Source of the DNA: Isoperla grammatica
Lineage: Eukaryota > Arthropoda > Insecta > Plecoptera > Perlodidae
NCBI GenBank assembly: GCA_945910005.1
Contig: OX246741.1
Span: forward strand, 52,502,255 to 52,566,254
Reading direction: 5' to 3'
Length of the DNA stretch: 64,000 nucleotides
Positions 47,946-59,828 of this stretch are shown piece by piece. A program made the translations under genes and the position numbers. Under the pieces are notes generated by a model. It was not told the DNA's origin, did no database searches, and saw only the letters and a program-made list of their open reading frames with translations. The stretch's first letter is position 1. Each line of letters starts with the position of its first letter.

Positions 47946-48982
47946 TTATTTTGTAAATGATTTCATACTAAAATCTTGAGAACTCTAATTGCAATTTTTG
48001 AAAAGTATTTTAATTTTGTTAATGGTGCTTTTCCACAGTAAAACTAGACGGACAAATTTTTTGTTTTATATGGAATGCGAAGTAACGAAAAGATCTTCAC
48101 CAGAATCGCTTGCACGTGAATCGGACACAAGTTAATTGCTGGCGCACATTTGCTCTCTTTAATCCATCCAAGCTACTTTGTCCAATTCCAACTAATGTGT
48201 TTCTCATCGAATGAAATGTGGGGCAGCGAGGAAAGATAATTTGTGTTTAATTTATCACTCTTTGAACGTTAACGTGACCCACATCAAGAGTTGAAAATCA
48301 TTTGTAAAAAAGAACAACCTGGGTCAGCTAGGATATCTTTGAATAGTTGTTAACGAATACCCACCTGAGTTTGGGTTTCAAGTATTTTGACACGACTTAA
48401 TAGCTTAAGTAGGTCCTTAAAGAAATGATTTTAAAACGAACGCAAAAAAAACACGCAACGTTAAAAAAACCACCACAAAGATGCTCCAAGAATTCGTTAA
48501 AATTAGTCCGATAAAGACAAATGTTGAATAAACCCATTTTCCAAAGAGCGTTGATGTCAGAAGATGAAAAGAGCAAAATTAATTAAACTCCAACAAAAAA
48601 ATACTGACTTAAAAAGCAATAACTCTCAATCACGGCCATCAAAACGGGCACGAACATAAATGCAACTTCCTTAGTCAATAAATAACATTGACGGTACAAT
48701 AAATCGCATAGGTCGTTTGAAACCTATTCTTCTAAGTAAGTAACATCATGCGTAGCTGTTCGTGTGAGTGATTTGTTAGTGTGCATGCGTGCGTGTTCGT
48801 CTTGCGTGGCAAGGAATCATCTTCCTTATCTGAACTACATAGCTTGGAAGTAACAAAAATCTATTTTACCAACTTTTTGCAAAACTTCAACAGAAGAACA
48901 ATAATTATATGTCTCGAGTAGCATTGTTTCCAAAATATGAAATGTAATGAATAAATATCATCATCAATCAATTTAATCATCA
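47946..48982. other. Intergenic, no features seen
   Basis: No frame above 60 codons and no repeat match. Confidence 0.55.
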
Positions 48983-49215
48983 AGCCTTGTTGATTCTGAC
49001 ATTTGTCCGCATGTGTTCGCACTGTCCAATCATTGATTCATATGTTTCGTATTTGAAATATAGATCTTTGATTGGTTATCGCTCACTCGTCGATGGTGTT
49101 CGGAGCCTACAGGGTTGGTTTAGTCGCTTTAATTTAAAGTCCCCCACTGAAAACCAGTTTGGTTACTGAGTGGGTTGACTCTAAATGTGAATTTATTTTA
49201 TTTTATTTTTATTTA
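48983..49215 (+). mobile_element. SINE copy, 5' truncated
   Basis: Matches the family from CCTTGTTGATTCTGAC to an ATTTTATTTTATTTTTATTT tail; about 1 kb from the copy at 47685, in the same orientation. Confidence 0.85.
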
Positions 49216-49493
49216 ACGCATTCCTTAATCGTGATACATTTCATTTCCTTAAACGTTCTCTGTAGGGAATGAAGAGTGAGTTAGTTCGTTGATGAAATTG
49301 CCAAATGAAAACTACTGAACAGTAATGAGTCTCTTTTTCAATCAATGTGATTCATTTAGAGATGTACCCGAAATAGCGCCGCACTTTCATAGAGTGTTAT
49401 ACACTGATGGGTAGATGAGGGTTTTACTGATAGAGTGAGACAGATAGAGTACCCATGATGCTAGCACACGGGGTTCTAATTCGGGAGACTTGC
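49216..49493. other. Short intergenic stretch
   Basis: Includes a weak B-box-like GGGGTTCTAATTCGGG at 49470-49485 and nothing firmer. Confidence 0.4.
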
Positions 49494-49739
49494 AGCCCCA
49501 TGCACAAACCCACTTGCGGACGCAAATGTTGACTTGCATCCGCAAGTTGATTAAACCGGATGCACAAAAGAATTTGCCAGCGCAAATATGTGCGGGAGCT
49601 TCGTAAATTTGCGGCTCAATCGACTATCCCGCAAATAGCTAAAAATTCATCTGGACTTCTGCAAGTTTATCGGCACCAGCTAGTCCGCTATTTTTAATGA
49701 ACTGTAAGTTTGCATCGACAAATCTTTGTGGATGAGGCT
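49494..49739. mobile_element. Foldback MITE of the CATGCACAAA family, longer copy
   Basis: Ends AGCCCCATGCACAAA and TTTGTGGATGAGGCT are inverted; inside is TTGCGGACGCAAATGTTGACTTGCATCCGCAAG, a strong hairpin. It aligns with 7013-7194 in reverse orientation and is the fuller copy. Confidence 0.75.
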
Positions 49740-49775
49740 AATGGTGGTTCGATACCCATTACTGGCAAACATTCT

Positions 49776-49812
49776 TCCCGATGGTTTCCTCGGTCACAAG
49801 ATGAATGCTCAG
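49776..49812 (+). repeat. Retroposon body fragment (CCTCGGTCACAAGA type)
   Basis: Resembles 30423-30460; it lies between two MITEs and has no head or tail. Confidence 0.3.
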
Positions 49813-49816
49813 AATG

Positions 49817-50365
49817 CACAGTCGAGTTAAGTATGTGATTTGTTTGTGGTTTCTATGGAGTTTGTTCTTATCGAAAACAGCATTTAATAAAAAAAATCCA
49901 TAGCAACAATAGGGAAAACGCGTATGAAAATCTTAATCGATTTTTAAATACCTTTTCTCTCATTTAATAATTTTGTGTCTTTAAATTTTGGAAAACGGAT
50001 CAGTCTATGCCTCAAAATAATTGGTTTAGTAACGATAAATAAAAGGGCGCGAAAAACGAGCCGCCGCCATGTAGAGTAAATTTGACGTCATAGTTTTGTT
50101 CTGCGTACGCTCACCGCCTCAGCGATTGGTCTGTTCTGCCACGTCTACAGAACCATTGCGTCACAGCCACCTGTACGCGTTTCAGATCCCCAGTTTTAAC
50201 TTCAATAAATGCGACCACATACAACCTACTTAAAAATTTCTTTTTTACGTGCGACTTGCATTAATATGCTTTTTGTATCTAATACTATTAAACTAAGTGT
50301 TTGGTTTAAAAAAAAAATCGTACGCGTGTTGCCTATTCATGTACTTAACTTGACATTTGACTGTG
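49817..50365. mobile_element. Foldback MITE A, interrupted copy
   Basis: The left part (49817-49907, CACAGTCGAGTTAAG to TCCATAGCAAC) and right part (50338-50365, ATGTACTTAACTT to ACTGTG) together match the intact 14427-14545 copy. A 430-bp element lies between them, exactly after CATAGCAAC. Confidence 0.8.
49908..50337. mobile_element. 430-bp inverted-repeat element B, copy 1 (nested)
   Basis: Ends AATAGGGAAAACGCGTATGA and TCGTACGCGTGTTGCCTATT are inverted repeats. It is about 95% identical by eye to 56926-57355 and of equal length. The interior has GAGCCGCCGCCATG, a TTTGACGTCA (CRE-like) site and no long frame. No clear target duplication is visible at either copy. Confidence 0.85.
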
Positions 50366-51249
50366 CAAAACAGCCCTCGAACAATCCTTCACAACAATAC
50401 CAAACATCACAATACCTAGTTAGTTACCTAACGAGGGGTTTGAAATAGGGCATAGGGACGGGGTCCCATACTGTAACTTTCTAGTCCATATCCTGCAATG
50501 AATTCTAACTGAATTCGCACTTTTTCGATCAATACTATGTTACTTTCTACATAACAAATTTGATTTTAAGCAGAATTTGTTTCAGGATATAAAAAATAAC
50601 AACGTTACAGAATACGGCCCCTGGGTAGGTTTCCTACTGTTTATTTTTTTGAAGATCCCATTTTTTAACGGAACTTCAAAATGGTTATATTGGTAATGTC
50701 AGGTATCAGGAATGCAGGCGAAGCAAATTTGTCTTCTATTGACAGCTCAAATGTCAACATACGTTTCCCCCTTCATTGCGATGTCACGTCAAAGTTTCCA
50801 CAGCCTCCTTTATACACCTCTGTAGGAGAGGTAATGGGACTCATTTCTGCCAGTCAACACTCTTCAAAATTCTTACTCAACGACAACTCAATATTGACCA
50901 ATCATGATAAAGTCTTCTCTTCTCTTTCCACTTTGCTCCAGTTGAGTTGAGTTGAGTTCGACTGTAGAGAAGTCTTCTTCTTTTCACTCTTCAAAGTCGC
51001 ATTGAGATGTCACCGCGGGACTCCCATAAGGTAAACGCTATCTCCACTTGGAAATAATAAATCTATATTCACTTTTTGCGTTTTCCCATGTGACGGTTGC
51101 ATTGCTATCAAATGTTTGCTTTCGGTGGAATACAATTTAATGATTAGTCTATCTATACATATATACAAACACAATCATCTATACATGCATATTATACAAA
51201 ATATAATCTTATCTATAAATATATATAATTTCATTTACAACAGCCTAAG
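50366..51249. other. Intergenic with one unrecognised frame
   Basis: A + frame at 50681-50950 starts at CAAAATGG, a good initiation context, and gives 89 residues with no motif I know, ending next to a (GAGTT)n run at 50944-50956. It may be chance or an exon of an unknown gene. Confidence 0.25.
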
Positions 51250-52497
51250 TCAAGGTCCACTGGATCTCCGCCTAGCGGAGGCTCGTCCAACTCCCAAGCT
51301 GGGTCGTCGCAAAGTAACCAAAATAACCATTTTGTATCCCACTGCAAAAAGTGCAATAGTATAGGCCGGACGCCGTAACAAAGAAGGTGTTGTCGTCACG
51401 GATGATGTATAGCAAGTGACCTCACACCTTGTAATACCAACTTAAATGTAGACTACTACTCATTGCCTTACCAGAAGTAAACATGTATTGTTATTTCATA
51501 GGTTGGTGGACATGGGCCCTGGATTAAATGCTATTTTTCTCCCTCTTGGTATGTGTTTGCGGTTAAATTATGCAGGAATAAACTTTAGTTTCTTGTTATC
51601 TAATTTATTATATTCACTTATAAATTAACAACTACTTAATTATGTTTGGAAAAATTTAAAGTAGTTCTTTCCCATCATGCTAGGCTTGAAGGTATGAAAA
51701 AGGAACAGCTACGGACGACCTACCTTTGTCATTTGCTTTGTCTGTCTGCATATTGTCGTGCCCTTAAGGCACAGGGAACGCATATGACCACTCTGAAAGA
51801 TCCCGAGTAATGTTTTCAGTGTCAATGTTTCTTGATATCGGTAATACATTTTCATAAATAATATTACAGGGTAAATCAGCCGAACACGGGCGTCACAGTT
51901 ATAGAAAAAACGCCGCCATGTTCCCCCACGTGAACTCAACTCCTGTCAAACACGAAACGGCAATAAAAACAACAGACCATCAAATGACAAAGAAATACAT
52001 CAAGTATCCTAGCAACACACAGAAGTCAAAGCTTTCTTGATGGTAGTATTTTTAAGTCACGGCCTACCAAAGCTAGTATTTTCTAGCACCGCCTTGCCAA
52101 TCAGTGTATTTTCTCTCTGACAGGTATAGTGCGCGGATGAGCACTGCGTTAACGTCCACATATCACTACGCCGGCCAGAGTAATTAGTTGTGACGACACA
52201 ACCTTCTTTGTTACGGCGTCCGGCCTATAATTAAAGATACGTTGTAGACCACGTAAAACAATACTTACAAACACATAAATGAGAAATTTTGATAGAATAC
52301 ATTGACTGATAGTCTTAAAATATTGTTGGTTTGCCTTTTTAGACAGAAAATCGTGCTTGATAGATCACTTCATTTGCTTTCTTTAAAGTTTCCATCATTT
52401 GAATAACATGTGATTATTAACATTGTTGAACTGACTGCGACGACCTAACTTGCGAGTTCGACGAGCCTCCGCTAGGCGGAGATCAAGTGGACCTTGA
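51250..52497. mobile_element. Inverted-repeat element with nested insertion
   Basis: Ends share TCAAGGTCCACT-GATCTCC, then GCCTAGCGGAGGCTCGTC and a looser GGTCGTCGCA as inverted copies of about 60 bases; CTCCGCCTAGCGGAG is itself a hairpin. The middle is occupied by a second inverted-repeat element (51364-52225). What remains of the outer element is only about 390 bases, with no coding capacity. Confidence 0.75.
51364..52225. mobile_element. 862-bp TATA-flanked inverted-repeat element
   Basis: GGCCGGACGCCGTAACAAAG at the left and its complement at the right extend to about 36 bases of inverted repeat (through TTGTCGTCAC). TATA lies on both sides (51360-51363, 52226-52229). The interior has no transposase; the 76-codon minus frame at 51709-51939 is not recognised. 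Confidence 0.85.
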
Positions 52498-52500
52498 GCC

Positions 52501-52656
52501 TTATAGTCGATTTACAGCTACGCGTTGCGAGCGAAGCGAAGGCGCGAGCTCCAATCAGTAGCCGAGTTTGCCTGAAACTATTAACTTCTTTGCATGAAAC
52601 TCGGCCGATGATTGGAGCTCGCGCCCTCGCAACGCGTACCTGTAAACGTAGCATAA
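52501..52656. mobile_element. Foldback MITE with CG-rich arms
   Basis: TTTACAGCTACGCGTTGCGAG, GGCGCGAGCTCCAATCA and GCCGAGTTT on the left pair with the right half. The left arm has an extra CGAAGCGAA. Flanking frames on both strands mirror the palindrome. It abuts the neighbouring element within four bases. Confidence 0.8.
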
Positions 52657-54641
52657 AAGTAACAGCGGTTGACAGTTGGCAGCCCTACCAGAGGTGCGCG
52701 CGAGAGGAACGCGTTAACAGGACATTTGGTGAGTGTTACTAACGTGGCGCAACCACCCTTTGTGTTTTGCTAAATCTATATGATCTAGAACAACGAAATT
52801 ATATAGTTTGAATTAACTCAAGCAGAATATAGTATCCTAATAAGGAGTGCATATTCAATGTGCAATGGAATCCAATGCAATGTTTATTATATATTATATA
52901 ATTTAAAATAAATAATACAAACAATAAAAGATAGATATAACCTGGAAACGGTTATATTATTTTAGACTAACTCCAGTTAAAACAGCCTTTAGGTATAAAC
53001 AACAAAGCACGATATTTTCGTACAACTAATTTCGCTTTTGAACTTAAAACACTTCTTTGTCTATCATATTGTTTCCCCAATGAAACTAGACGAACGTTAC
53101 AGTTAATGAAAGGATTTTTCACTTCGTGTTGAGCAAAGTGCAGACTTTTCATAGTTTAATTTTCCAATAAAAGCAGCTGAGAAGAAAGACTTCATAGCTT
53201 TTACATTTTTCGTTCTGTTTCGTGAGTTTTTATTTATTCCAAAAATGTAATATTGTGCACACGAAAAACTTCAGCAAATACTTCTTTTGTTACAAAAATA
53301 TACCATGTGTAATAACTTAGAAAATAAATTCATTATGTACATAGTTACTCTTTGCTTTCTAGAGTACAAACATTAATAAACATAGGTGATTCTAGAGCTT
53401 TAATAGATTGGTTAAATTTTCGCTGATCAGTATTCAATTCATTATTTTGATTTTATAATTTCAACATTTGCCCAAAAAATATGAGCTAACTTTATGAAAC
53501 GAAATAAATGCATACATTCCAGATAATATGCACACCCATCAAAACACAGATAATGTTTGTTTATCGTAGCGCGTTCTGAAAATATATGCCAATAAATTCC
53601 TGTGCAAGAATCATGTAACAATCATGATTGATTCACTAGAGTGTTGCCGTATTATTTTAAAATTTTATGTGAACTACACACTTTTATTTTGTGATTTTTT
53701 GTTTGATGGTATAAGACCCATTACTAGAACAATGCTACAAAACAATAAATTATGTATTCACGCAATAAATCAACCATCACTTGCAATCGCAAATACCAAC
53801 ACATAAGCTACTGAATGCTACCTGCTAAAAACATGATATCTGTCTCAAAATGCATTTCTATTATTTCTATTTAAAACAACAAATTTAAGTGAAAGGTGAG
53901 GATAACAAATCAAACACACATCAGAAATTATCTAGAAACTCGCATGTATGTTTGCATAACTTTAAACATTTGTTATCATATGTGTCTATAACAAATGACA
54001 AGTATACATTACAAGATAGCACAACAGACAAATCTCATCTCATCTCCCGCTTCTACATAACCGTCTGAACTGTTCATAGTCTCACCAACACCACAACATC
54101 TTATCATCATCAACACTTGGCTGATTCCATCACGAGAAAATAAACTATTTCTCCAAAATAAAATGTTTTACATTTCTGGCATTCTTCATTGAATAACTTC
54201 CACTCGTCAGTCGGTCTGTTACTTTCTCAGCTGACGTCTCACGTTGTCTTCTCGCGCAACATTGTATCCATTTATAACACGTCTCCGCGTCCACAATTCA
54301 TCTTAAAACAGATTTGTTTCAGTGGTTTATTCTGTAAACGGGCGGCGTTCCCAGCCCAGCATCCATTCTCTTGACGTTTCGCACACAACCGTGGCGGCTC
54401 TCAGACACTTTACTGATGACGCGGGGAATAAAGTAGTTGCGAGTATTAACCGCACTTCGTTATATTGTGTCAATAATGTACTAATACACAATTGTGAGAG
54501 TAGTATCAATTATAATATACAACAGTTGTACACAAATGTGACGAATCATTATAATTAAAATTATTTTGTAGTATCAATATGTTACTATACTATAAAATAC
54601 TATAGCTATACTTTTGTACTTATGTGAAGTCTTTGGATGCT
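52657..54641. other. AT-rich intergenic stretch
   Basis: No supported gene or repeat; frames at 52967-53152, 53624-53806 and 54189-54558 are unremarkable. Confidence 0.55.
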
Positions 54642-54835
54642 AATGAAATGAAATGGAATGAAATGAAATGAAATGAAATGAAATGAAATGAAATGAAATG
54701 AAATGAAATGAAATGAAATGAAATGAAATGAAATGAAATGAAATGAAATGAAATGAAATGAAATGAAATGAAATGAAATGAAATGAAATGAAATGAAATG
54801 AAATGAAATGAAATGAAATGAAATGAAATGAAATG
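54642..54835. repeat. AATGA pentanucleotide microsatellite, about 39 units
   Basis: AATGA is repeated with one G substitution near 54656. Phe-His-Phe-Ile-Ser frames on the minus strand derive from it. Downstream, TATCGGACA recurs three times (54835-54893). Confidence 0.97.
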
Positions 54836-54893
54836 TATCGGACAACGTTATATTTGTAGGAACAATATGTATCGGACATATTTATCGGACATA

Positions 54894-55568
54894 TTTAGCC
54901 ACTTATTGCAAAAATACACAAGCTGTTGTAAACACATTTTGAAATCACTTTCACTTATATAATTTTTAAACAAACGTCACTAACTTTGGTACTACTCTCA
55001 CAAAATAATGACATATTTCTTGGTGAGGCTGAGGCTCACTGGTCTCACCTGGTGAGCGGACCCTGAACTGTCACGTACACGGTAAGAAATACACTAGTTT
55101 AAAAGCTGTGTAAAAGTAACGATATTAATGGTTGCGCCTGTAAGAATCTGTAGGCTTATTTTTTCTTGTCTGTCACACAAATTGGTTAAAAAATAATTTA
55201 AATATTGAAATAAGATTGTTTTACGAATCAAAATACTAATTTTACATGAAATGGTGTTTTTTAAACAATTGAGGCGTTTACGCTTAAGCTTAGGTTATTA
55301 CCAATTCCTATTTTACTGCTTCTCATAGTGGGGTTATTTTATTGAATATGTATAACACAATTAAACATTTTCAGATTATTCTACCACGTCGGTCATACTT
55401 ATGCAAAAGTTTGATATGTCATAGAGGAACTTGATGACGACGTTATATCGTCAAGGTTATTTGTGTTGCTCTTTATATGGGTCAATAAAATATGTTTTAC
55501 GATGTCACGATGTGAGTTAAATTACTAAATCCGAGGTTATGTTACTTCTGCCATTTATGTCGTCTGAA
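54894..55568. other. Intergenic, no features seen
   Basis: AT-rich, no frame or repeat match. Confidence 0.55.
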
Positions 55569-55613
55569 ACTAGGTTAATAGTGCGTTCTGTTAGAACGCA
55601 CTATTAACCTAGT
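55569..55613. repeat. Perfect 21-bp hairpin with 3-base loop
   Basis: Arm 55569-55589 (ACTAGGTTAATAGTGCG...) and arm 55593-55613 are exact reverse complements around GTT. It is not part of a larger foldback element as far as I can see. Confidence 0.95.
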
Positions 55614-56925
55614 GTTATGTATTAACAATGTTCAATTCGATCAATTTCAATTTCAGATCATTTTATTCCCTTAAATCATAAACCTACTTCCACCACAGTA
55701 CATACATACATAAAAACAATACCTATAATGTATACATATACAACAAACTGAAAACCTTGCTATGGGAAGCTTGCGTAAGGAAACATTAAAAAAAAAATCA
55801 AGCCGTTGAATTATAGAGTTGGAAGATCGTCCTTCAGTATTGGAGTACATAAAATTGTTATATTATTTCACCAAAATGTACCAATTAAAATATTCCAATA
55901 AAGCAAAGGAAACATCATGAATGTACCCATTCTAGACATTGAGTAGGAATTGGCAGCGACAACATGGGTCACAAAATCCCGCCTAATTATTCGAATGCAA
56001 AACAGGAAATAGATTCTCCAGCTTCCTTGTCAACGTGCGAGCCAACCCCTAATCGTCATTCACCCAGGTCAGAGTTCGCCCGTGGCACGGCCTAGTATTA
56101 GGGGTAATCTGGTCTACATTAGGGCGTAATTACACCCGTCTCCCGTTACAAGGGGGCCGGTTTAGGGTTAACGAGGGGGCAAGGTCAAGTTACCAGGGCT
56201 CATCTAACAACGACCATCGCTAAACGGATCAGGTTGCAATCTTTTGATTTTGCCCAAGGGTTCAATTTGATTCTCAGCTAATACACGAACGAAACTGTAG
56301 AACGAGATGAACCGGGAATAAACGGAACACTTTTCGTGTGAATTTAAGGGTTTTGCAGTCGGATGAGGTGGTGGGGAGGGGGGGTGGGGGGGTAATTACC
56401 TCATTTAGACCGCGTTCCTATTAGAGTGTAGTATATAACACACCTAGCTAATTGATGTGCTACTTAGAGGGGAGCAGCTGGTTCAGAACCCAGGAGGGTA
56501 ATTTTATCCACAACGAAATATACACACATGTTTTCTGGGATAATTCTGTTAGTTTTACAATTTTCAATAAGAAGGATCAAATTGATAAATAATCCATAAA
56601 CGTAAATTAACAATAATTCTCAAATGCAGACACGCTTTGGAGAATGTTTTTTTTCTTTTTACAGGTCATATGCCTATTATATAGTTCCAATATACGTGAT
56701 TTTACTTTTTACTTATTGTTGCAAATACGCCAGTGAAGGGTTTCTAGCGAAGGGTACCTCCACGTCAAAAACCGCAGACACTTTTCATTTTCTAATTATA
56801 TCTCAAGATTGCAACACAACATCGAAAATCTAAATCAACAGCGCACTGTGTTTTGGTAAGCCTTACAGACAGACTGAATGAAATATTATATCCATTAGCG
56901 TAGTTATTTTGATTATTAATTCGAT
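55614..56925. other. Intergenic, no features seen
   Basis: A GC-richer patch at 56040-56200 and a G-rich tract at 56366-56391; no gene is supported. Confidence 0.55.
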
Positions 56926-57355
56926 AATAGGGAACAAGCGTATGAAAATTTTAATCGATTTTTAAATACCTTGTCTCTCATTTAATAATTTTGTGTCTTT
57001 GAATTTTGAAAAACGGATCAGTCTATGCCTCAAAATAATTGGTTTAGTAACGATAAATAAAAGGGCGCGAAAAACGAGCCGCCGCCATGTAGAGTGGATT
57101 TGACGTCATAGTTTTGTTCTGCGTACGCTCACCGCCTCAGCGATTGATCTGTTCTGCCACGTCTACAGAACCATTGCGTCACAGCCACCTGTACGCGTTC
57201 TAGATCCCCAGTTTAAACTTCAGTAAATGCGACCACATTAAACCTATTTAAAAATTATTTTTTTACGTGCGACTTGCATTAATATAGTTTTTGTATCTAA
57301 TACTATTAAACTAAGTGTTTGGTTTAACAAAAAAATCGTACGCGTGTTGCCTATT
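56926..57355. mobile_element. 430-bp inverted-repeat element B, copy 2
   Basis: Sister copy of 49908-50337 in the same orientation and of identical length. Ends AATAGGGAACAAGCGTATGA and TCGTACGCGTGTTGCCTATT. TA flanks the ATAGG...CCTAT core on both sides here, but not at the other copy. Confidence 0.85.
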
Positions 57356-57586
57356 AGTAACAAAATTAAGTAGATATAAAAACCATACTTATTTGAATGT
57401 AAGACACAACTCCAGGGGTAGGGCTTACGAAACCACAAGGCGCTGTTGATCCATATCTTCGATTTCGAAGCCGATTCTTGAGATATATTTTAAAAATGAA
57501 ACTTGTGTGTGGTTTTTGGGGTAAGCTATACTTTACACATATACTTTACATATACTTTACAAATTAATGTTACAATAAAAACAACC

Positions 57587-57727
57587 ATGGAAGTTTCAAA
57601 TTTTAACACTGGGCTAACGTTATTTGAATACAAACAAATACTCCTCCATGTTAGTCTTCTGAAGGAAGGAATAAATCAACAGGAAGTATTCGACCTTGCG
57701 TTGAGGGATCTCTACAACTTGAAATGA
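57587..57727 (+). CDS. Unrecognised 46-codon small frame
   Basis: It begins at ACAACCATGG, an excellent initiation context, and encodes 46 residues with a helix-like pattern (FEYKQILLHVSLLKEG, then FDLALRDLYNLK). The stop overlaps the ATG of the next frame (AATGAG). The composition looks protein-like, but I recognise no family and see no promoter or splice sites. It could be a transposon scrap. Confidence 0.25.
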   Translation: MEVSNFNTGLTLFEYKQILLHVSLLKEGINQQEVFDLALRDLYNLK

Positions 57728-57963
57728 GCTCCGACTGTCAGTGTATCACGTGTTGGTTCATACCGACTGCCAGAGTAGATTGTACTGGTTCGTTTCTTTG
57801 GCTTAAGCTCTTTGAAGTTCACGTTGGAGGAGAAACCAAACAGATCAAAGAGTTTGTTGCTCGCGAAGCCGTGGATCATCTTTCTGTTCCGGTTTTGTCC
57901 CCTTTCTTTAGGGATCACTCTTTAATCAGCCGCTTATTATCTCAGTTAGCCTACTTGCCCTAA
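57724..57963 (+). CDS. Unrecognised 79-codon frame overlapping the previous one
   Basis: It starts at the ATG overlapping the upstream TGA and reads 79 residues with a VGGETKQIKEFVAREAVDHL segment and three early Cys. A competing minus-strand frame covers the same bases. No family is recognised; the coupling could be coincidence. Confidence 0.2.
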   Translation: MSSDCQCITCWFIPTARVDCTGSFLWLKLFEVHVGGETKQIKEFVAREAVDHLSVPVLSPFFRDHSLISRLLSQLAYLP

Positions 57964-58139
57964 TACGATACTAGGGGGTTTGTCCCAAAGGTATTTTTTC
58001 CGATAATGGACCAGCGTAGTACACTAACTGGAATGAATAGGGAACTGTACTTCTTTTTAATCATAGTGAAGAGCTACATCACTTACCCAAGAGCCTGGAT
58101 TCACAATAGGTTGTTTCTGATCTTACATGTAAGACCAGT
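57964..58139. other. Short intergenic stretch
   Basis: Nothing supported. Confidence 0.5.
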
Positions 58140-58357
58140 AGTGGAGGAACCTATATGACTGGTCCAAGTTACACCGTCCTTTCGGATGGGACGTAAAGCT
58201 GATGGTCCCCTTGGTACTTTTTGACGGGAGTAGGCTACATGCCGGTACCAGGCTTCCCCTCCTCCCTTCCTCATTATCATTCATCAATCATCCCTCATCA
58301 GGTTAAAGAGGGCATTGTGCCCTACAAAAGCCTTAATTACAAAAAAATAAATAAATA
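58140..58357 (+). mobile_element. Retroposon 3' end with A-rich tail
   Basis: The segment TCCTTTCGGATGGGACGTAAAGC, followed by GGTCCCCTTGGTACTTTTTGACGGGAGTAGGCTA and an (AAATAAAT) tail, resembles the conserved 3' ends of arthropod LINE/SINE families. The 5' part has no A or B box that I can identify. Confidence 0.5.
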
Positions 58358-59828
58358 CCTCTTGTGAATCAATGCCCATAATATGTGTGGACACATTTCT
58401 AAAACGGGCAACGTAAATAATATGATAATATTAATATAGTAAGCCTATAATATATACAAACAGATTTATGGCTCATAATGTACTTCATTTATTTAGCTGA
58501 TTTGTTAATTCTAAATATTGTCACAGCTGTTTGTGTATCGCACATTAACAGAAGCGTTGTGTAATGTGATACGATCGGTTTTCAATTATTTAATATATAA
58601 TGTAATGTACATACACAATGTCATTGTGATATCATTACAAGTTTCGGCTTTATTAATTCATTCGTAATACAATGCAGTGGATACAAAAACGACACGATAT
58701 ATAAATTATTTAAATGTAATGAAACGAATTATCCGAAGGCTTCTTTACAAATTGAATCTATCAATAATTAGTACACATTAATTGGTAATATATGTTTTAA
58801 CTTTTAACTCATTCATTTTATAATCATTGTTTCATTGAATGATTTACTTTAAAAACATATACACGTTTCATAATAAATGATGACAGCTCCAACTGATTGG
58901 GTAGGCGTGTTGTAACAGTTCCCATGTTATTTGTCTCTGAGCAGGCTTGAATAAGATATAAAGTGAACAAGTCAGTTGGATAACTGTTCCAAGTGTTCCG
59001 TAGACACAGTTGTAACACGTTAACACACTTGACTCTAATTCACTAGCTCACCAATTTCCTAACACGTTTACCGAAATCTTAATGGAGGTTTCATTTGGTT
59101 CTTCTCAGTCATAATTTTGGCAACTCATACTGTTATGCTTTCCACGAATCCTGATTGGTCAACGCTTTACGACTTACCCCAGCGTTAACGGGAATGGGTA
59201 TTAAAACTGCACAAAGTTAATGTTTTTAATCATACCATGCTTCCAAATATTGAAAAAGTGATTCTGATCCTGCTTTTGGTTTTGTATCAGCTAGACAATG
59301 GGTTATTCAAAAGTAAAAGAAAAGAAATATTTTGACGATCGTTATTTTATTTCGTTGGTAATTACTAACTATTAAACTATAAATGAAATAACAATCTTAA
59401 CTATAACAAACTGTGAATGTTAGATGATTCAAAACCAAGGACAGGATAATAATCACTTTTTCAATACTTGGAAGCGTATTCATTTTGGGCGGTTTTAAGA
59501 AATACTGGTCCTACTGTAAAAACCACGCTTTATTGACGTGTTTTAGTCATATTTTGAGAACGCTAAACAATATTTAAAAAGTGACAAAATGTGACAAAAT
59601 GTCCTTTTTTGTACGAGCTCAAAACTGGGTTAACAAATTCTCAAATATTGTAACCATCACAGTTGTCATTAGAGCAGCCAATTAAAGAATAAATAATTAA
59701 CCGGCTGCTGTGCATTCACACGCTAATGGTGACGACATAGTGTGAGAGACCATCAGTGACAGCGAATAGTTAGTAGATGTACCGCTAGCTAATCCGTCCA
59801 CTAAACCGTGTCAATGCTTCTCACAGCG
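58358..59828. other. AT-rich intergenic stretch
   Basis: No gene, repeat-family match or long inverted repeat. Confidence 0.55.

Noticed and set aside
54606..54879. Phe-His-Phe-Ile-Ser frames of 79 codons
   Set aside because: Products of the AATGA microsatellite.
49908..57355. The two 430-bp copies as LTRs of one retrotransposon
   Set aside because: Each copy has its own long inverted ends and no retroviral-type coding lies between them; the left copy is clearly inserted in a separate MITE.
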